DNA of 64,000 nucleotides from the NCBI RefSeq assembly GCF_042654605.1, contig NZ_JBHSGT010000054.1, forward strand, positions 1-64,000, given 5' to 3'. The translations under genes and the position numbers were made by a program. Source of the DNA: Enterococcus_I eurekensis (lineage in GTDB: Bacteria; Bacillota; Bacilli; Lactobacillales; Enterococcaceae). The notes beneath the pieces were generated by a model. The model searched no databases, was not told the origin of the DNA, and saw only the letters and a list, made by a program, of their open reading frames with translations. Below, piece by piece: positions 25,517-33,076 of the stretch; the first letter of the stretch is position 1, and every line of letters starts with the position of its first letter.

Positions 25517-25573
25517 AAAAAAAGCGCACACTCCACCCCTCGGCGCTAAAACGCTGGGGTAGACTTTGCACTT
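25517..25573 (-). terminator. Terminator-like hairpin in the mnmE leader
   Basis: On the minus strand AAAGTGCAAAGTCTACCCC pairs with GGGGTGGAGTGTGCGCTTT at 17 of 19 positions (allowing G-U), and the stem runs into seven T. It ends about 25 bases before the mnmE start codon, so it can only stop transcripts headed into mnmE. A weak promoter-like pair (TTGTCA/TACTCT, 19-base spacer) lies upstream at 25607-25637. Confidence 0.6.
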
Positions 25574-25720
25574 TGACTGCTTTGGTCTTGATTGAATTCT
25601 TGTCATAGAGTAGCATATTTTTTTTAAACTGACAAGTCCGAGGCCAATTAAGTTTTGCTTAAATTGTAAAAAAGGACTAATATAAAACTATCATATTTTG
25701 CGTTAGAAAGGATGACTCTC

Positions 25721-26047
25721 ATGAACAAATCAAATGACACACTTGCTATTGAAAAAATTGTACTTTCGACTGGTAATATTAGTCGGCCCTACATCGTCCG
25801 TGATATCGTTTTTGCAATGGACACGTTTGATCTAACCACTTTTAATCAAATTCATGACCCAGATGACTACTTCACCAAGGTAATTAGACAATTAAAAGAA
25901 AAAGCTTTAAAATACAGCGCCGATGCGATTATTAACTGTCATTTCTCTTATGCTCATGAAGCGACACCGCACAATGAGGAACCGATTGTCCGTATTACGG
26001 CTTATGGAACGATTGTTCAATTCCGCAGTTCAACCATCGGTGGCTAG
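25721..26047 (+). CDS. YbjQ/UPF0145-like small protein
   Basis: Protein of 108 residues, a distant member of the YbjQ (UPF0145, heavy-metal-binding-like) fold. The signature region is LKEKALKYSADAIINCHFSY followed by ITAYGTIVQF at the C-terminus, as in YbjQ homologues. ATG 25721 is preferred over ATG 25712 because the SD GAAAGGA lies about nine bases upstream of it. It is the only rightward gene between guaB and dnaA and therefore runs against replication. Function unknown; the metal-binding label of this family is not proven. Confidence 0.6.
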   Translation: MNKSNDTLAIEKIVLSTGNISRPYIVRDIVFAMDTFDLTTFNQIHDPDDYFTKVIRQLKEKALKYSADAIINCHFSYAHEATPHNEEPIVRITAYGTIVQFRSSTIGG

Positions 26048-26054
26048 GAAATAG

Positions 26055-26106
26055 TCAAAAACGTCAATGATCACTTATACAACAAGCGGTCATTGACGTT
26101 TTTTTA
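26055..26106. terminator. Bidirectional terminator between the YbjQ-like gene and jag
   Basis: Arms AAAAACGTCAATGA and TCATTGACGTTTTTTT with a loop of about 20 bases; serves the two convergent genes. Confidence 0.8.
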
Positions 26107-26862
26107 ATAATATTTCTTAGCTGGTTCAACAACTAAGTAGCGGTAAGGTTCTTCCCCTTCAGAGTGTGTTTTCACATAATCTTTTTTGCTCAAAGCTGCA
26201 TGAATTTGTTTACGTTCAAAAGCTGGCATTGGTTCTAAGAAAATCGGACGGCCCGTACGATCAACTTTTTCTGCCGTGCGTTCCGCCAAACGTTGTAAAA
26301 TCGCTTGACGTTTTTCACGGTAATTCCCAACATTAATGACAACTGAAATTTTATTTTGAGCCAAGCGATGAATAAATACTTGTGCTAAATATTGTAAAGC
26401 ATTTAAGACTTTCCCGTGTTTTCCAATCAAAATTCCTTGTTTTTCAGTTTCAAGTTGAAAAACAAATAAATGATCTTCACGTGTCATTTTAACTAAAGCA
26501 GGAGCATCCAGTGCTTTTGAGATGTCCGTTAAATAAATCGCTAATTGCGTTAACGCTTCTTCATCCGATAGTCCTTCAGATGTGGTTGCTTTTTTTATTT
26601 GTGGTGCAGGTTTAATTGATTCTTCAACAACTGGTGCTTTAATGACTTCTTGCGTCACTGGCTTTTCTACAACCGGACTCGGTTTTGCTTCCTCTGAAAC
26701 GACTGGTTCCATTGAAATACGGAAATTTTTCTTACCCATTCCGAAGAAGCCTTTTTTGCCTTCTTCCACAATTTCAATCGTTACTTGATCTCTTTCTAAA
26801 CCAAGCGCCTTTAATCCTTGCGCAATCGCTTCTTCAATCGTAGCTGCTTCAAAAATTGACAT
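26104..26862 (-). CDS. jag: RNA-binding protein Jag/KhpB
   Basis: RNA-binding regulator that pairs with KhpA and affects cell elongation and division in streptococci. 252 residues. Domains: Jag_N (about 1-50; KKGFFGMGKKNFRI), a variable linker rich in P, V, E and K (about 55-100), KH domain (about 110-185; GILIGKHGKVLNALQYL), and R3H domain (about 190-250; ERKQIHAALSKKDYVKTHSEG). It follows yidC in the conserved rnpA-yidC-jag order, 39 bases apart. Confidence 0.94.
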   Translation of the reverse strand: MSIFEAATIEEAIAQGLKALGLERDQVTIEIVEEGKKGFFGMGKKNFRISMEPVVSEEAKPSPVVEKPVTQEVIKAPVVEESIKPAPQIKKATTSEGLSDEEALTQLAIYLTDISKALDAPALVKMTREDHLFVFQLETEKQGILIGKHGKVLNALQYLAQVFIHRLAQNKISVVINVGNYREKRQAILQRLAERTAEKVDRTGRPIFLEPMPAFERKQIHAALSKKDYVKTHSEGEEPYRYLVVEPAKKYY

Positions 26863-26901
26863 CTGTATAACTCCCCTCTACTCTATGCTTTTGATTTTTA
26901 A

Positions 26902-27726
26902 TTATTTTTTACGTTTTTTCTTTGGATTTTGTGCTTTCTTCAATGCTCGTTCACGATCACGTTCAAGTTTAGCAACTGCTTCACGCTCTTTAATAATTTT
27001 AAATGGATTATTAATTAACAACGTTTGCCCTACTTGGAATGCATTCGAGACTACCCAATATAATGACAACGCACTTGGTAAATTAATCGCCATCACTAAA
27101 ATCATAATTGGCATAACGTAGTTCATCACTTTTAGACTCGCATTTGACTCTACTTGGCTCATACTTGATAAATATGTACTAGCAAAAGTAAAGATTGCTG
27201 CTAATATCGGTAAAATAAAGTAAGGATCGGGTTTTCCTAAAACCTCTATCCATAAAAAACTACCTTCTCTTAATTCTGGTACTCGAGAAATTGCTTGATA
27301 AACAGCCATTAAAATTGGCATTTGTACTAATAATGGTAAACAACCTGCATAAGGATTAACACCATGCTCTGCATAAAGCTTTTGTGTTTCCTCACGTAGT
27401 TTTTGTTGCGTTGCGACATCTTTTGATGCATATTGTTGTTGCAATTGTTTCACTTTTGGTTGAACATCTTGAGTTTTACGCATGCTCTTCGTTTGGAAGT
27501 GCATTAATGGTAATAAAATAATTCGCGTTAAAATCGTGAATAAGATAATCCCTAGTCCTCGACTGCCGCCAATAGATAACCACTTGATTGCCCGTGCAAA
27601 ATTATAAACAATGATTTCCCAAATTCCCGTGCTTGATGCTGAAATCTCTCCAGTTCCACAGGCCGATAAAAGAACAACAAAAGCAAGCATTGTCATTAAT
27701 AATCGTAGATGCTTTCTTTTTTTCAC
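26902..27726 (-). CDS. yidC: Membrane protein insertase YidC (SpoIIIJ type)
   Basis: Inserts membrane proteins, alone or with SecYEG. 274 residues. It is a lipoprotein: signal peptide with lipobox LLSACG and lipidated C23. Five membrane segments of the Gram-positive YidC follow, with the conserved Arg in the hydrophilic groove (IILPLMHFQTKSMRKTQD region) and a basic KKKRKK tail. It lies 16 bases after rnpA. Confidence 0.95.
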   Translation of the reverse strand: MKKRKHLRLLMTMLAFVVLLSACGTGEISASSTGIWEIIVYNFARAIKWLSIGGSRGLGIILFTILTRIILLPLMHFQTKSMRKTQDVQPKVKQLQQQYASKDVATQQKLREETQKLYAEHGVNPYAGCLPLLVQMPILMAVYQAISRVPELREGSFLWIEVLGKPDPYFILPILAAIFTFASTYLSSMSQVESNASLKVMNYVMPIMILVMAINLPSALSLYWVVSNAFQVGQTLLINNPFKIIKEREAVAKLERDRERALKKAQNPKKKRKK

Positions 27727-27742
27727 TAGAATAATTCCTTTC

Positions 27743-28087
27743 TTAATTCGATTTCATTACTTTCGCAAGTTTTAAGACATGCTGTAAATTTGAGTACACT
27801 TCTTGAAAAGATAAAAGGGCGACAGAGGGTCTTGCAATAATAATAAAATCAACATCTGGCGATAAATTCTCCCTTAGTTCTTGTAGGCTCGCGCGAATTT
27901 TACGCTTTACCGCATTTCTTTGGACCGCATTTCCAACTTTCTTACCAACTGAAATACCTACCCGAAAATGCTTTTGATCTTCTTTCGGTAAAACATAAAC
28001 GACGAAATTTCGATTAGCCGAAGATTTCCCCGATACAAAAACCTTTTGAAATTCTTTCTCTTTCTTTACACGATAGGACTTTCTCAT
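27743..28087 (-). CDS. rnpA: Ribonuclease P protein component
   Basis: Protein subunit of RNase P, which matures tRNA 5' ends. 114 residues. The RNR motif is RNAVKRKIRASLQEL at about 54-68, and a basic N-terminus starts MRKSYRVKKEKEF. It heads the rnpA-yidC-jag unit, downstream of rpmH. Confidence 0.95.
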   Translation of the reverse strand: MRKSYRVKKEKEFQKVFVSGKSSANRNFVVYVLPKEDQKHFRVGISVGKKVGNAVQRNAVKRKIRASLQELRENLSPDVDFIIIARPSVALLSFQEVYSNLQHVLKLAKVMKSN

Positions 28088-28134
28088 GCCTTTACATCAT
28101 TTCCTTCTACTTAGTTAATACCAATCAATCATAC

Positions 28135-28174
28135 CATAATTAGCCGAAAGGTAGCACCCTTTCGGCTAATTATG
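28135..28174. repeat. Perfect 17-base inverted repeat between rpmH and rnpA
   Basis: CATAATTAGCCGAAAGG pairs perfectly with CCTTTCGGCTAATTATG around a six-base loop. No T-run follows on either strand, so it is not a plain terminator. It lies 47 bases before the rnpA start and could be an RNA processing or stability element. Confidence 0.75.
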
Positions 28175-28177
28175 TAT

Positions 28178-28206
28178 AAAAAAAAACCACTGATTTGCAG
28201 TGGTTT
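28178..28206 (-). terminator. Terminator overlapping the rpmH stop codon
   Basis: Minus strand: AACCACTG pairs with CAGTGGTT, then nine T. The stem begins within the stop codon of rpmH, so part of the rpmH transcripts should end before rnpA. Confidence 0.75.
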
Positions 28207-28339
28207 ATGCAGAAAGAACCTTTCTGCCTTTACGACGACGGCTAGCGATTACGCGGCGACCGTTTTTTGTACTCATACGTTTGCGGAAACCGTGAACTTT
28301 TGAATGTTTACGTTTACTTGGTTGATATGTTCTTTTCAT
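28205..28339 (-). CDS. rpmH: 50S ribosomal protein L34
   Basis: Small basic ribosomal protein of 44 residues, read directly from the minus strand. It begins MKRTYQPSKRKHSKVHGF and ends RRRKGRKVLSA, the universal L34 pattern. SD GGAGGTG precedes the ATG at 28339 by about seven bases. It marks the left edge of oriC, as in nearly all bacteria. Confidence 0.97.
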   Translation of the reverse strand: MKRTYQPSKRKHSKVHGFRKRMSTKNGRRVIASRRRKGRKVLSA

Positions 28340-28439
28340 TCTTTTCACCTCCAAAAAGGATTTGCTATCGATACTTTTCGACATACCTTGATATTATAAC
28401 GAATCGTCTATGATTTTGTCAATCAAAAAATGGATAAAA

Positions 28440-28877
28440 TCTTTCACCTCAGTCTTTCTAACACCTAGTAGTTATCCACAAAAGCTTATTTTTATAGAAA
28501 AATGATCTGTGAATTGATTAAATAAAAAAAATGTTGTCTTTAAATTTAAACAAAGGTTTTCCACACATTCACAGGCTAAAACAAGTTATGCACAACCTTA
28601 TTTTTTCTTGTGTATAACTTCGAGTAAACACGATTAAATCAAGGTCTTTTTTCCAGTTTTGCTTGTGGGTAACTTTGTAAAACACACGTTTTCCACATGT
28701 CGATTCTTTTTGTGGAAAACTATTTTTTAAGCTTGTGGATTTCTTTTTTTACTTTTTGTTAACACTGTGGATGAAATTCTTTTTTTTTATCTTTTTTAGT
28801 GTTTCTGTGGAAAACTTTTTGATTTCATGCTAAATTGGTAATATCTATCTTTATCTATTCTTACAGGAGGATGAATT
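28440..28877. other. oriC: oriC, upstream DnaA-box cluster
   Basis: The region between rpmH and dnaA carries about eleven DnaA-box-like 9-mers. Perfect TTATCCACA is at 28472-28480. Near matches on the plus strand are at 28557, 28586 and 28689; near matches on the minus strand are at 28609, 28664, 28711, 28734, 28766 and 28806. Left-half boxes mostly read rightward and right-half boxes mostly leftward. The dnaA promoter and its self-regulation probably lie here. Together with the dnaA-dnaN cluster it forms a two-part origin as in Bacillus. Confidence 0.88.
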
Positions 28878-30215
28878 ATGCCATCTCTTGAAACTATATG
28901 GAGAGAATTGCAGGACAGTTATCGTAAAGAAATGAACCCCGTTAGCTATAACACTTGGATTGAACCTGCAAAACCTCTATCTTTTCAAAATAAGCAATTA
29001 ATTATTGAAGTACCAACAATGATTCAAAAGAACTATTGGGAAAAAAATCTAGCAAGTAAAATTTTAGAAACCTTCTATATGATGAGCGGCGAAGAAATCT
29101 TACCCATTTTTGTCACACCCGATGAAGCTGAGAATTTAATGCAGCAAGTAGCTGAGAAAAAATCAGATCCAATTGATGAAACAAATAATAGTAAAGCTCT
29201 TTTAAACTCAAAATATACATTTGATACGTTTGTGATTGGTAAAGGAAACCAAATGGCCCACGCGGCTGCTTTAGTTGTTGCCGAAGATCCCGGTTCTATT
29301 TACAATCCTTTGTTTTTCTACGGCGGGGTTGGTCTAGGTAAAACCCATTTAATGCACGCGATTGGTCATCAGATGCTTTTAAAACGACCACATGCCAAAA
29401 TCAAATATGTTAGTAGTGAAAATTTTACGAATGACTTTATTACATCCATTCAAAAAAATCGAATGGAAGATTTTCGTAATGAATATCGAACGGTTGATTT
29501 ACTATTAGTTGATGATATTCAATTCTTAGTCAATAAAGAGGGGACACAGGAAGAGTTTTTCAACACTTTTGAAGAACTTTATCGTAATAACAAACAGATT
29601 GTCCTAACAAGTGACCGTTTGCCAAATGAGATCCCAACTTTACCTGAACGCCTAGTTTCGCGCTTTGCTTGGGGCCTATCGGTCGATATTACACCACCTG
29701 ATTTAGAAACACGCACGGCAATTTTACGGAAAAAAGCCGAAGCTGAGAACCTTGAAATCCCAGATGATACGCTTAGTTATATCGCCGGTCAAATTGATTC
29801 AAATATCCGCGAATTAGAAGGCGCTCTTGTCCGAGTTCAGGCCTTCGCCGCAATCCAAAGTTCTGATATTACAACGAGTTTGGCTGCTGAAGCACTGAAA
29901 GCACTAAAAGCCAGTCACCATTTAAGCCAAGTCTCCATTTTGCAAATTCAAGAAGAAGTCGCAAAATACTATCACTTGCAGATTAAAGATTTAAAAGGGA
30001 AAAAACGTGTCAAAAATATTGTCGTTCCAAGACAAATCGCTATGTATCTCTCAAGAGAGTTAACCGACAATTCGCTACCTAAAATTGGGGCAGAATTCGG
30101 TGGGAAAGATCATACAACAGTGATTCATGCCCATGAAAAAATTCAACAACTCTTAAAACACGACGCCATTATCCAAAATGAAATTGCTGAAATCAAAGAA
30201 ATCATTTATAACTAG
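28878..30215 (+). CDS. dnaA: Chromosomal replication initiator DnaA
   Basis: AAA+ protein that binds DnaA boxes and opens the origin. 445 residues. Domain I (about 1-85) starts with LETIWRELQDSY. Domain III has Walker A GGVGLGKT (G149-T156), Walker B LLLVDDIQFL and sensor motifs. Domain IV ends with the DnaA-box-recognition signature IGAEFGGKDHTTVIHAHEKI at about 410-430. SD AGGAGG eight bases before ATG. DnaA boxes flank the gene on both sides. Confidence 0.99.
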   Translation: MPSLETIWRELQDSYRKEMNPVSYNTWIEPAKPLSFQNKQLIIEVPTMIQKNYWEKNLASKILETFYMMSGEEILPIFVTPDEAENLMQQVAEKKSDPIDETNNSKALLNSKYTFDTFVIGKGNQMAHAAALVVAEDPGSIYNPLFFYGGVGLGKTHLMHAIGHQMLLKRPHAKIKYVSSENFTNDFITSIQKNRMEDFRNEYRTVDLLLVDDIQFLVNKEGTQEEFFNTFEELYRNNKQIVLTSDRLPNEIPTLPERLVSRFAWGLSVDITPPDLETRTAILRKKAEAENLEIPDDTLSYIAGQIDSNIRELEGALVRVQAFAAIQSSDITTSLAAEALKALKASHHLSQVSILQIQEEVAKYYHLQIKDLKGKKRVKNIVVPRQIAMYLSRELTDNSLPKIGAEFGGKDHTTVIHAHEKIQQLLKHDAIIQNEIAEIKEIIYN

Positions 30216-30376
30216 TTGTGCATAAGTCTTAAAAAACCAATAAAGTTTTCCACAAGTTATTCACAGGTGGAAAACTTTATTTATCGAGGTTTGTTATCTG
30301 TTATCCACAGTACTAACAAGCCTACTACTTCTACTATTTTTTTTTATTAATAATCAATCTAAAAGGAGCTGCAATT
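30216..30376. other. oriC: oriC, dnaA-dnaN intergenic DnaA boxes and AT-rich stretch
   Basis: Contains TTATCCACA at 30301-30309 and near matches at 30217 (minus), 30246 and 30257. An inverted repeat AAAGTTTTCCAC/GTGGAAAACTTT (30242-30278) encloses two of them. The AT-rich run at about 30328-30360 (TTTTTTTTTATTAATAATC) is the likely unwinding element by analogy with Bacillus, where melting occurs between dnaA and dnaN. Confidence 0.8.
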
Positions 30377-31507
30377 ATGAAACTAACATTGAATCGAAAT
30401 GCCTTCATTCAAGAATTACAAACCGTTCAAAGAGCCATAGCTACAAAAACAACCATTAATATCCTAACTGGAGTAAAAATGGATTTAACAAACCAAGGTT
30501 TAACTCTAACTGGAAGCAATGCTGAAATCTCAATAGAATCTTTTTTAAGTGTGGAAGATGAAACAGCACAAATGCAAATCGAAAAAACAGGATCAATTGT
30601 CTTACAAGCACGTTTCTTCAGTGAAATTATTCGTCGTTTGCCAGAAGAAGATTTTACCTTAGAAGTTTTAGAACAAAACCAAGTTAAAATTACTTCAGGT
30701 AAAGCTTATTTTACTGTTAATGGATTAGATTCAGAGAATTATCCACATTTACCAATTATTGATACGCCAAATCAAATACAAATACCGATTCAAGTCTTAA
30801 ATAAATTAATTAGTGAAACAGTTTTTTCTGTTTCACAACACGAGAGTCGTCCAATTTTAACTGGAGTTCACTTTGTTTTATCAAATGAAGTCTTATTAGC
30901 TGTAGCAACGGACTCTCATCGTCTAAGTCAAAGAAAAATTCCGTTAACGAATACAAGTGAACAATTCGATATTGTTATCCCTGGAAAAAGCTTAATTGAA
31001 TTGTCTCGTTCATTGTCTGATGAAGAAGGGGTTGTAAGTATTCGCATAATGGACAATCAAGTCCTTTTTGAAACAGAAGGGATGAAATTTTATTCTCGAT
31101 TATTAGAAGGGGCTTATCCTGATACGAATCGTTTAATTCCTACAAATTTTAATACAACAATTGAATTTGAAGGTAAAGAATTTTTAGCAGCGATTGATCG
31201 GGCTTCATTATTATCACATGAAGGACGTAATAATATCGTTCGCTTACATATTGCTGATGATGGCGTTATCTTATACGGAAACTCACCTGAAATTGGAAAA
31301 GTGGAAGAAAGTCTAAATTACAACCAAGTTTCTGGAGAACCATTAGATATTTCCTTTAATCCGGACTATATGAAGGCCGCTTTGCGTGCTTTTGGCGATA
31401 CAACGATTAACATTCAATTTATTTCAGCTATTCGCCCATTTATTCTAGAACCATCTGAAGGTCAAGGCGAATTTGTTCAATTAATTACTCCCGTTCGTAC
31501 CAATTAA
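30377..31507 (+). CDS. dnaN: DNA polymerase III sliding clamp (beta subunit)
   Basis: Ring-shaped processivity clamp. 376 residues, normal length, made of three similar domains. The N-terminus MKLTLNRNAFIQELQTVQRAI and the C-terminal region PFILEPSEGQGEFVQLITPVRTN are characteristic. SD AAGGAG about eight bases before ATG. Followed by a strong terminator, so yaaA-recF-gyrBA probably have their own promoter. Confidence 0.98.
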   Translation: MKLTLNRNAFIQELQTVQRAIATKTTINILTGVKMDLTNQGLTLTGSNAEISIESFLSVEDETAQMQIEKTGSIVLQARFFSEIIRRLPEEDFTLEVLEQNQVKITSGKAYFTVNGLDSENYPHLPIIDTPNQIQIPIQVLNKLISETVFSVSQHESRPILTGVHFVLSNEVLLAVATDSHRLSQRKIPLTNTSEQFDIVIPGKSLIELSRSLSDEEGVVSIRIMDNQVLFETEGMKFYSRLLEGAYPDTNRLIPTNFNTTIEFEGKEFLAAIDRASLLSHEGRNNIVRLHIADDGVILYGNSPEIGKVEESLNYNQVSGEPLDISFNPDYMKAALRAFGDTTINIQFISAIRPFILEPSEGQGEFVQLITPVRTN

Positions 31508-31553
31508 TTACAGATTTTCAACTATTACTGAAAATTATGAAAGTTGAAACAGA

Positions 31554-31603
31554 AAAAGCAAAAAACGCCTTAACATTCATTTTAAGGCGTTTTTTGCTTT
31601 TTT
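31554..31603 (+). terminator. Terminator after dnaN
   Basis: AAAAAGCAAAAAACGCCTTA pairs with TTAAGGCGTTTTTTGCTTTT around a short loop. Confidence 0.85.
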
Positions 31604-31725
31604 AAGGAAAATAGTTAAAAGTCCTCAAAGTTGCTAAAAACAAAGAATAAACGGATAAATTTGTTTTTTTAGGCATAAAAGGGTATAATATTAAGAGTGA
31701 ACTCTTGATAGAATTGAGGGATAAA

Positions 31726-31965
31726 ATGAAAACAAATATTTATTTGCAAACAGAATATATGACGTTAACTCAAATGTTAAAAGAAGCCAATATTATTGGT
31801 AGCGGTGGACAAGCCAAATGGTTTTTAGCTGATAATACAGTCTTTGTTGATGGTGAACCTGAAAATCGTCGTGGCCGTAAGTTATATGCTGGAATGATGA
31901 TCGAGATACCCGGGGAGGGTACTTTTTTTATGAAAACACAGGATCAATTCAATGAGACTAAATGA
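31726..31965 (+). CDS. yaaA: S4-domain RNA-binding protein YaaA
   Basis: Small S4-like RNA-binding protein of 79 residues. The alpha-L core is visible: LTQMLKEANIIGSGGQAKWFLADNTVFVDGE and RRGRKLYAGMMI. It is found between dnaN and recF throughout the Firmicutes. ATG 31726 (SD GAGGG) is preferred over an earlier TTG-type start. It overlaps recF by 14 bases, indicating coupled translation. Role probably in ribosome biology; not firmly established. Confidence 0.92.
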   Translation: MKTNIYLQTEYMTLTQMLKEANIIGSGGQAKWFLADNTVFVDGEPENRRGRKLYAGMMIEIPGEGTFFMKTQDQFNETK

Positions 31966-33076
31966 GCTTCAAATCAAAAATTTTCGTAATTACAAAGAAG
32001 CCCATTTAACTTTTGATAAAAATTTAGTCATTTTTTTAGGCGAAAATGCTCAGGGTAAAACGAATTTACTCGAAAGCATTTTTGTTTTATCTATGACACG
32101 TAGTCATCGAACAACCCAAGAACAAGAATTAATTGGTTGGGATGAAGGAAATGCGTATATCAAAGGTCTCGTTCAAAAAAAACATGCCACTGTACCATTG
32201 GAACTTTTATTAACGAAAAAAGGCCGAAAAACGAAAGTCAATCACATTGAACAAAAAAAATTAAGTAGCTATGTTGGCCAAATGAATGTGATTTTATTTG
32301 CTCCAGAAGATTTATCTTTAGTCAAAGGCAGTCCGCAATTGCGTCGGCGGTTTTTAGATATGGAGATTGGCCAGATTAATCCAATATATTTGTACGATCT
32401 TGTACAATATCAAAAAATCTTAAAGCAACGGAATCAGTATTTAAAGCAACTTTTTGAAAAAAAACAAACCGACGAATTGTATTTGGATATTTTAACTGAA
32501 CAGCTGGTTGATTTTGGCAGCAAAATTTTTCTAGCAAGACAGTTTTTTGTCAAACGATTAGAATATTGGGCCAATCAATTACACGGTCAAATTAGTCAAG
32601 GGAAAGAGACGTTAGCAATTGAGTACGTTTCAAGCTTACCTTTGCTTACAACAACTGATCTGGAGACGATCAAAGCTGATTTTTTAACTGCTTTAGCAAA
32701 AAGTCGTGAAAAAGAACGTTACCGTCAAATGACGACGGTTGGACCACATCGTGATGATTTGATTTTTTTAATAAATGAAAAAAATGTGCAAACATTTGGT
32801 TCTCAAGGACAGCAGCGAACGACCGCATTGAGCGTTCGTTTAGCCGAAATTGATTTAATTCATGAGGAGACTGGCGAATATCCAATTTTATTATTGGATG
32901 ATGTCATGAGTGAACTCGACGATTCTCGTCAACTTCACTTACTTCAAACAATTGAAGGAAAAGTACAAACATTTTTAACGACAACGACACTAGAACATTT
33001 AAAAAATAAAATGACAGTTGAACCAGAGATTTATTATGTTCAACAAGGATTAATTAAAGGGGAGAACGCGAAGTGA
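31952..33076 (+). CDS. recF: DNA replication and repair protein RecF
   Basis: SMC/ABC-like ATPase that helps load RecA at gaps. 374 residues. Walker A GENAQGKTNLLESI at about 30-43, the ABC-type signature around SQGQQRTTALSVRLAE, and Walker B YPILLLDDVMSELD. It starts within yaaA and its stop TGA overlaps the GTG start of gyrB by four bases. Confidence 0.97.
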   Translation: MRLNELQIKNFRNYKEAHLTFDKNLVIFLGENAQGKTNLLESIFVLSMTRSHRTTQEQELIGWDEGNAYIKGLVQKKHATVPLELLLTKKGRKTKVNHIEQKKLSSYVGQMNVILFAPEDLSLVKGSPQLRRRFLDMEIGQINPIYLYDLVQYQKILKQRNQYLKQLFEKKQTDELYLDILTEQLVDFGSKIFLARQFFVKRLEYWANQLHGQISQGKETLAIEYVSSLPLLTTTDLETIKADFLTALAKSREKERYRQMTTVGPHRDDLIFLINEKNVQTFGSQGQQRTTALSVRLAEIDLIHEETGEYPILLLDDVMSELDDSRQLHLLQTIEGKVQTFLTTTTLEHLKNKMTVEPEIYYVQQGLIKGENAK

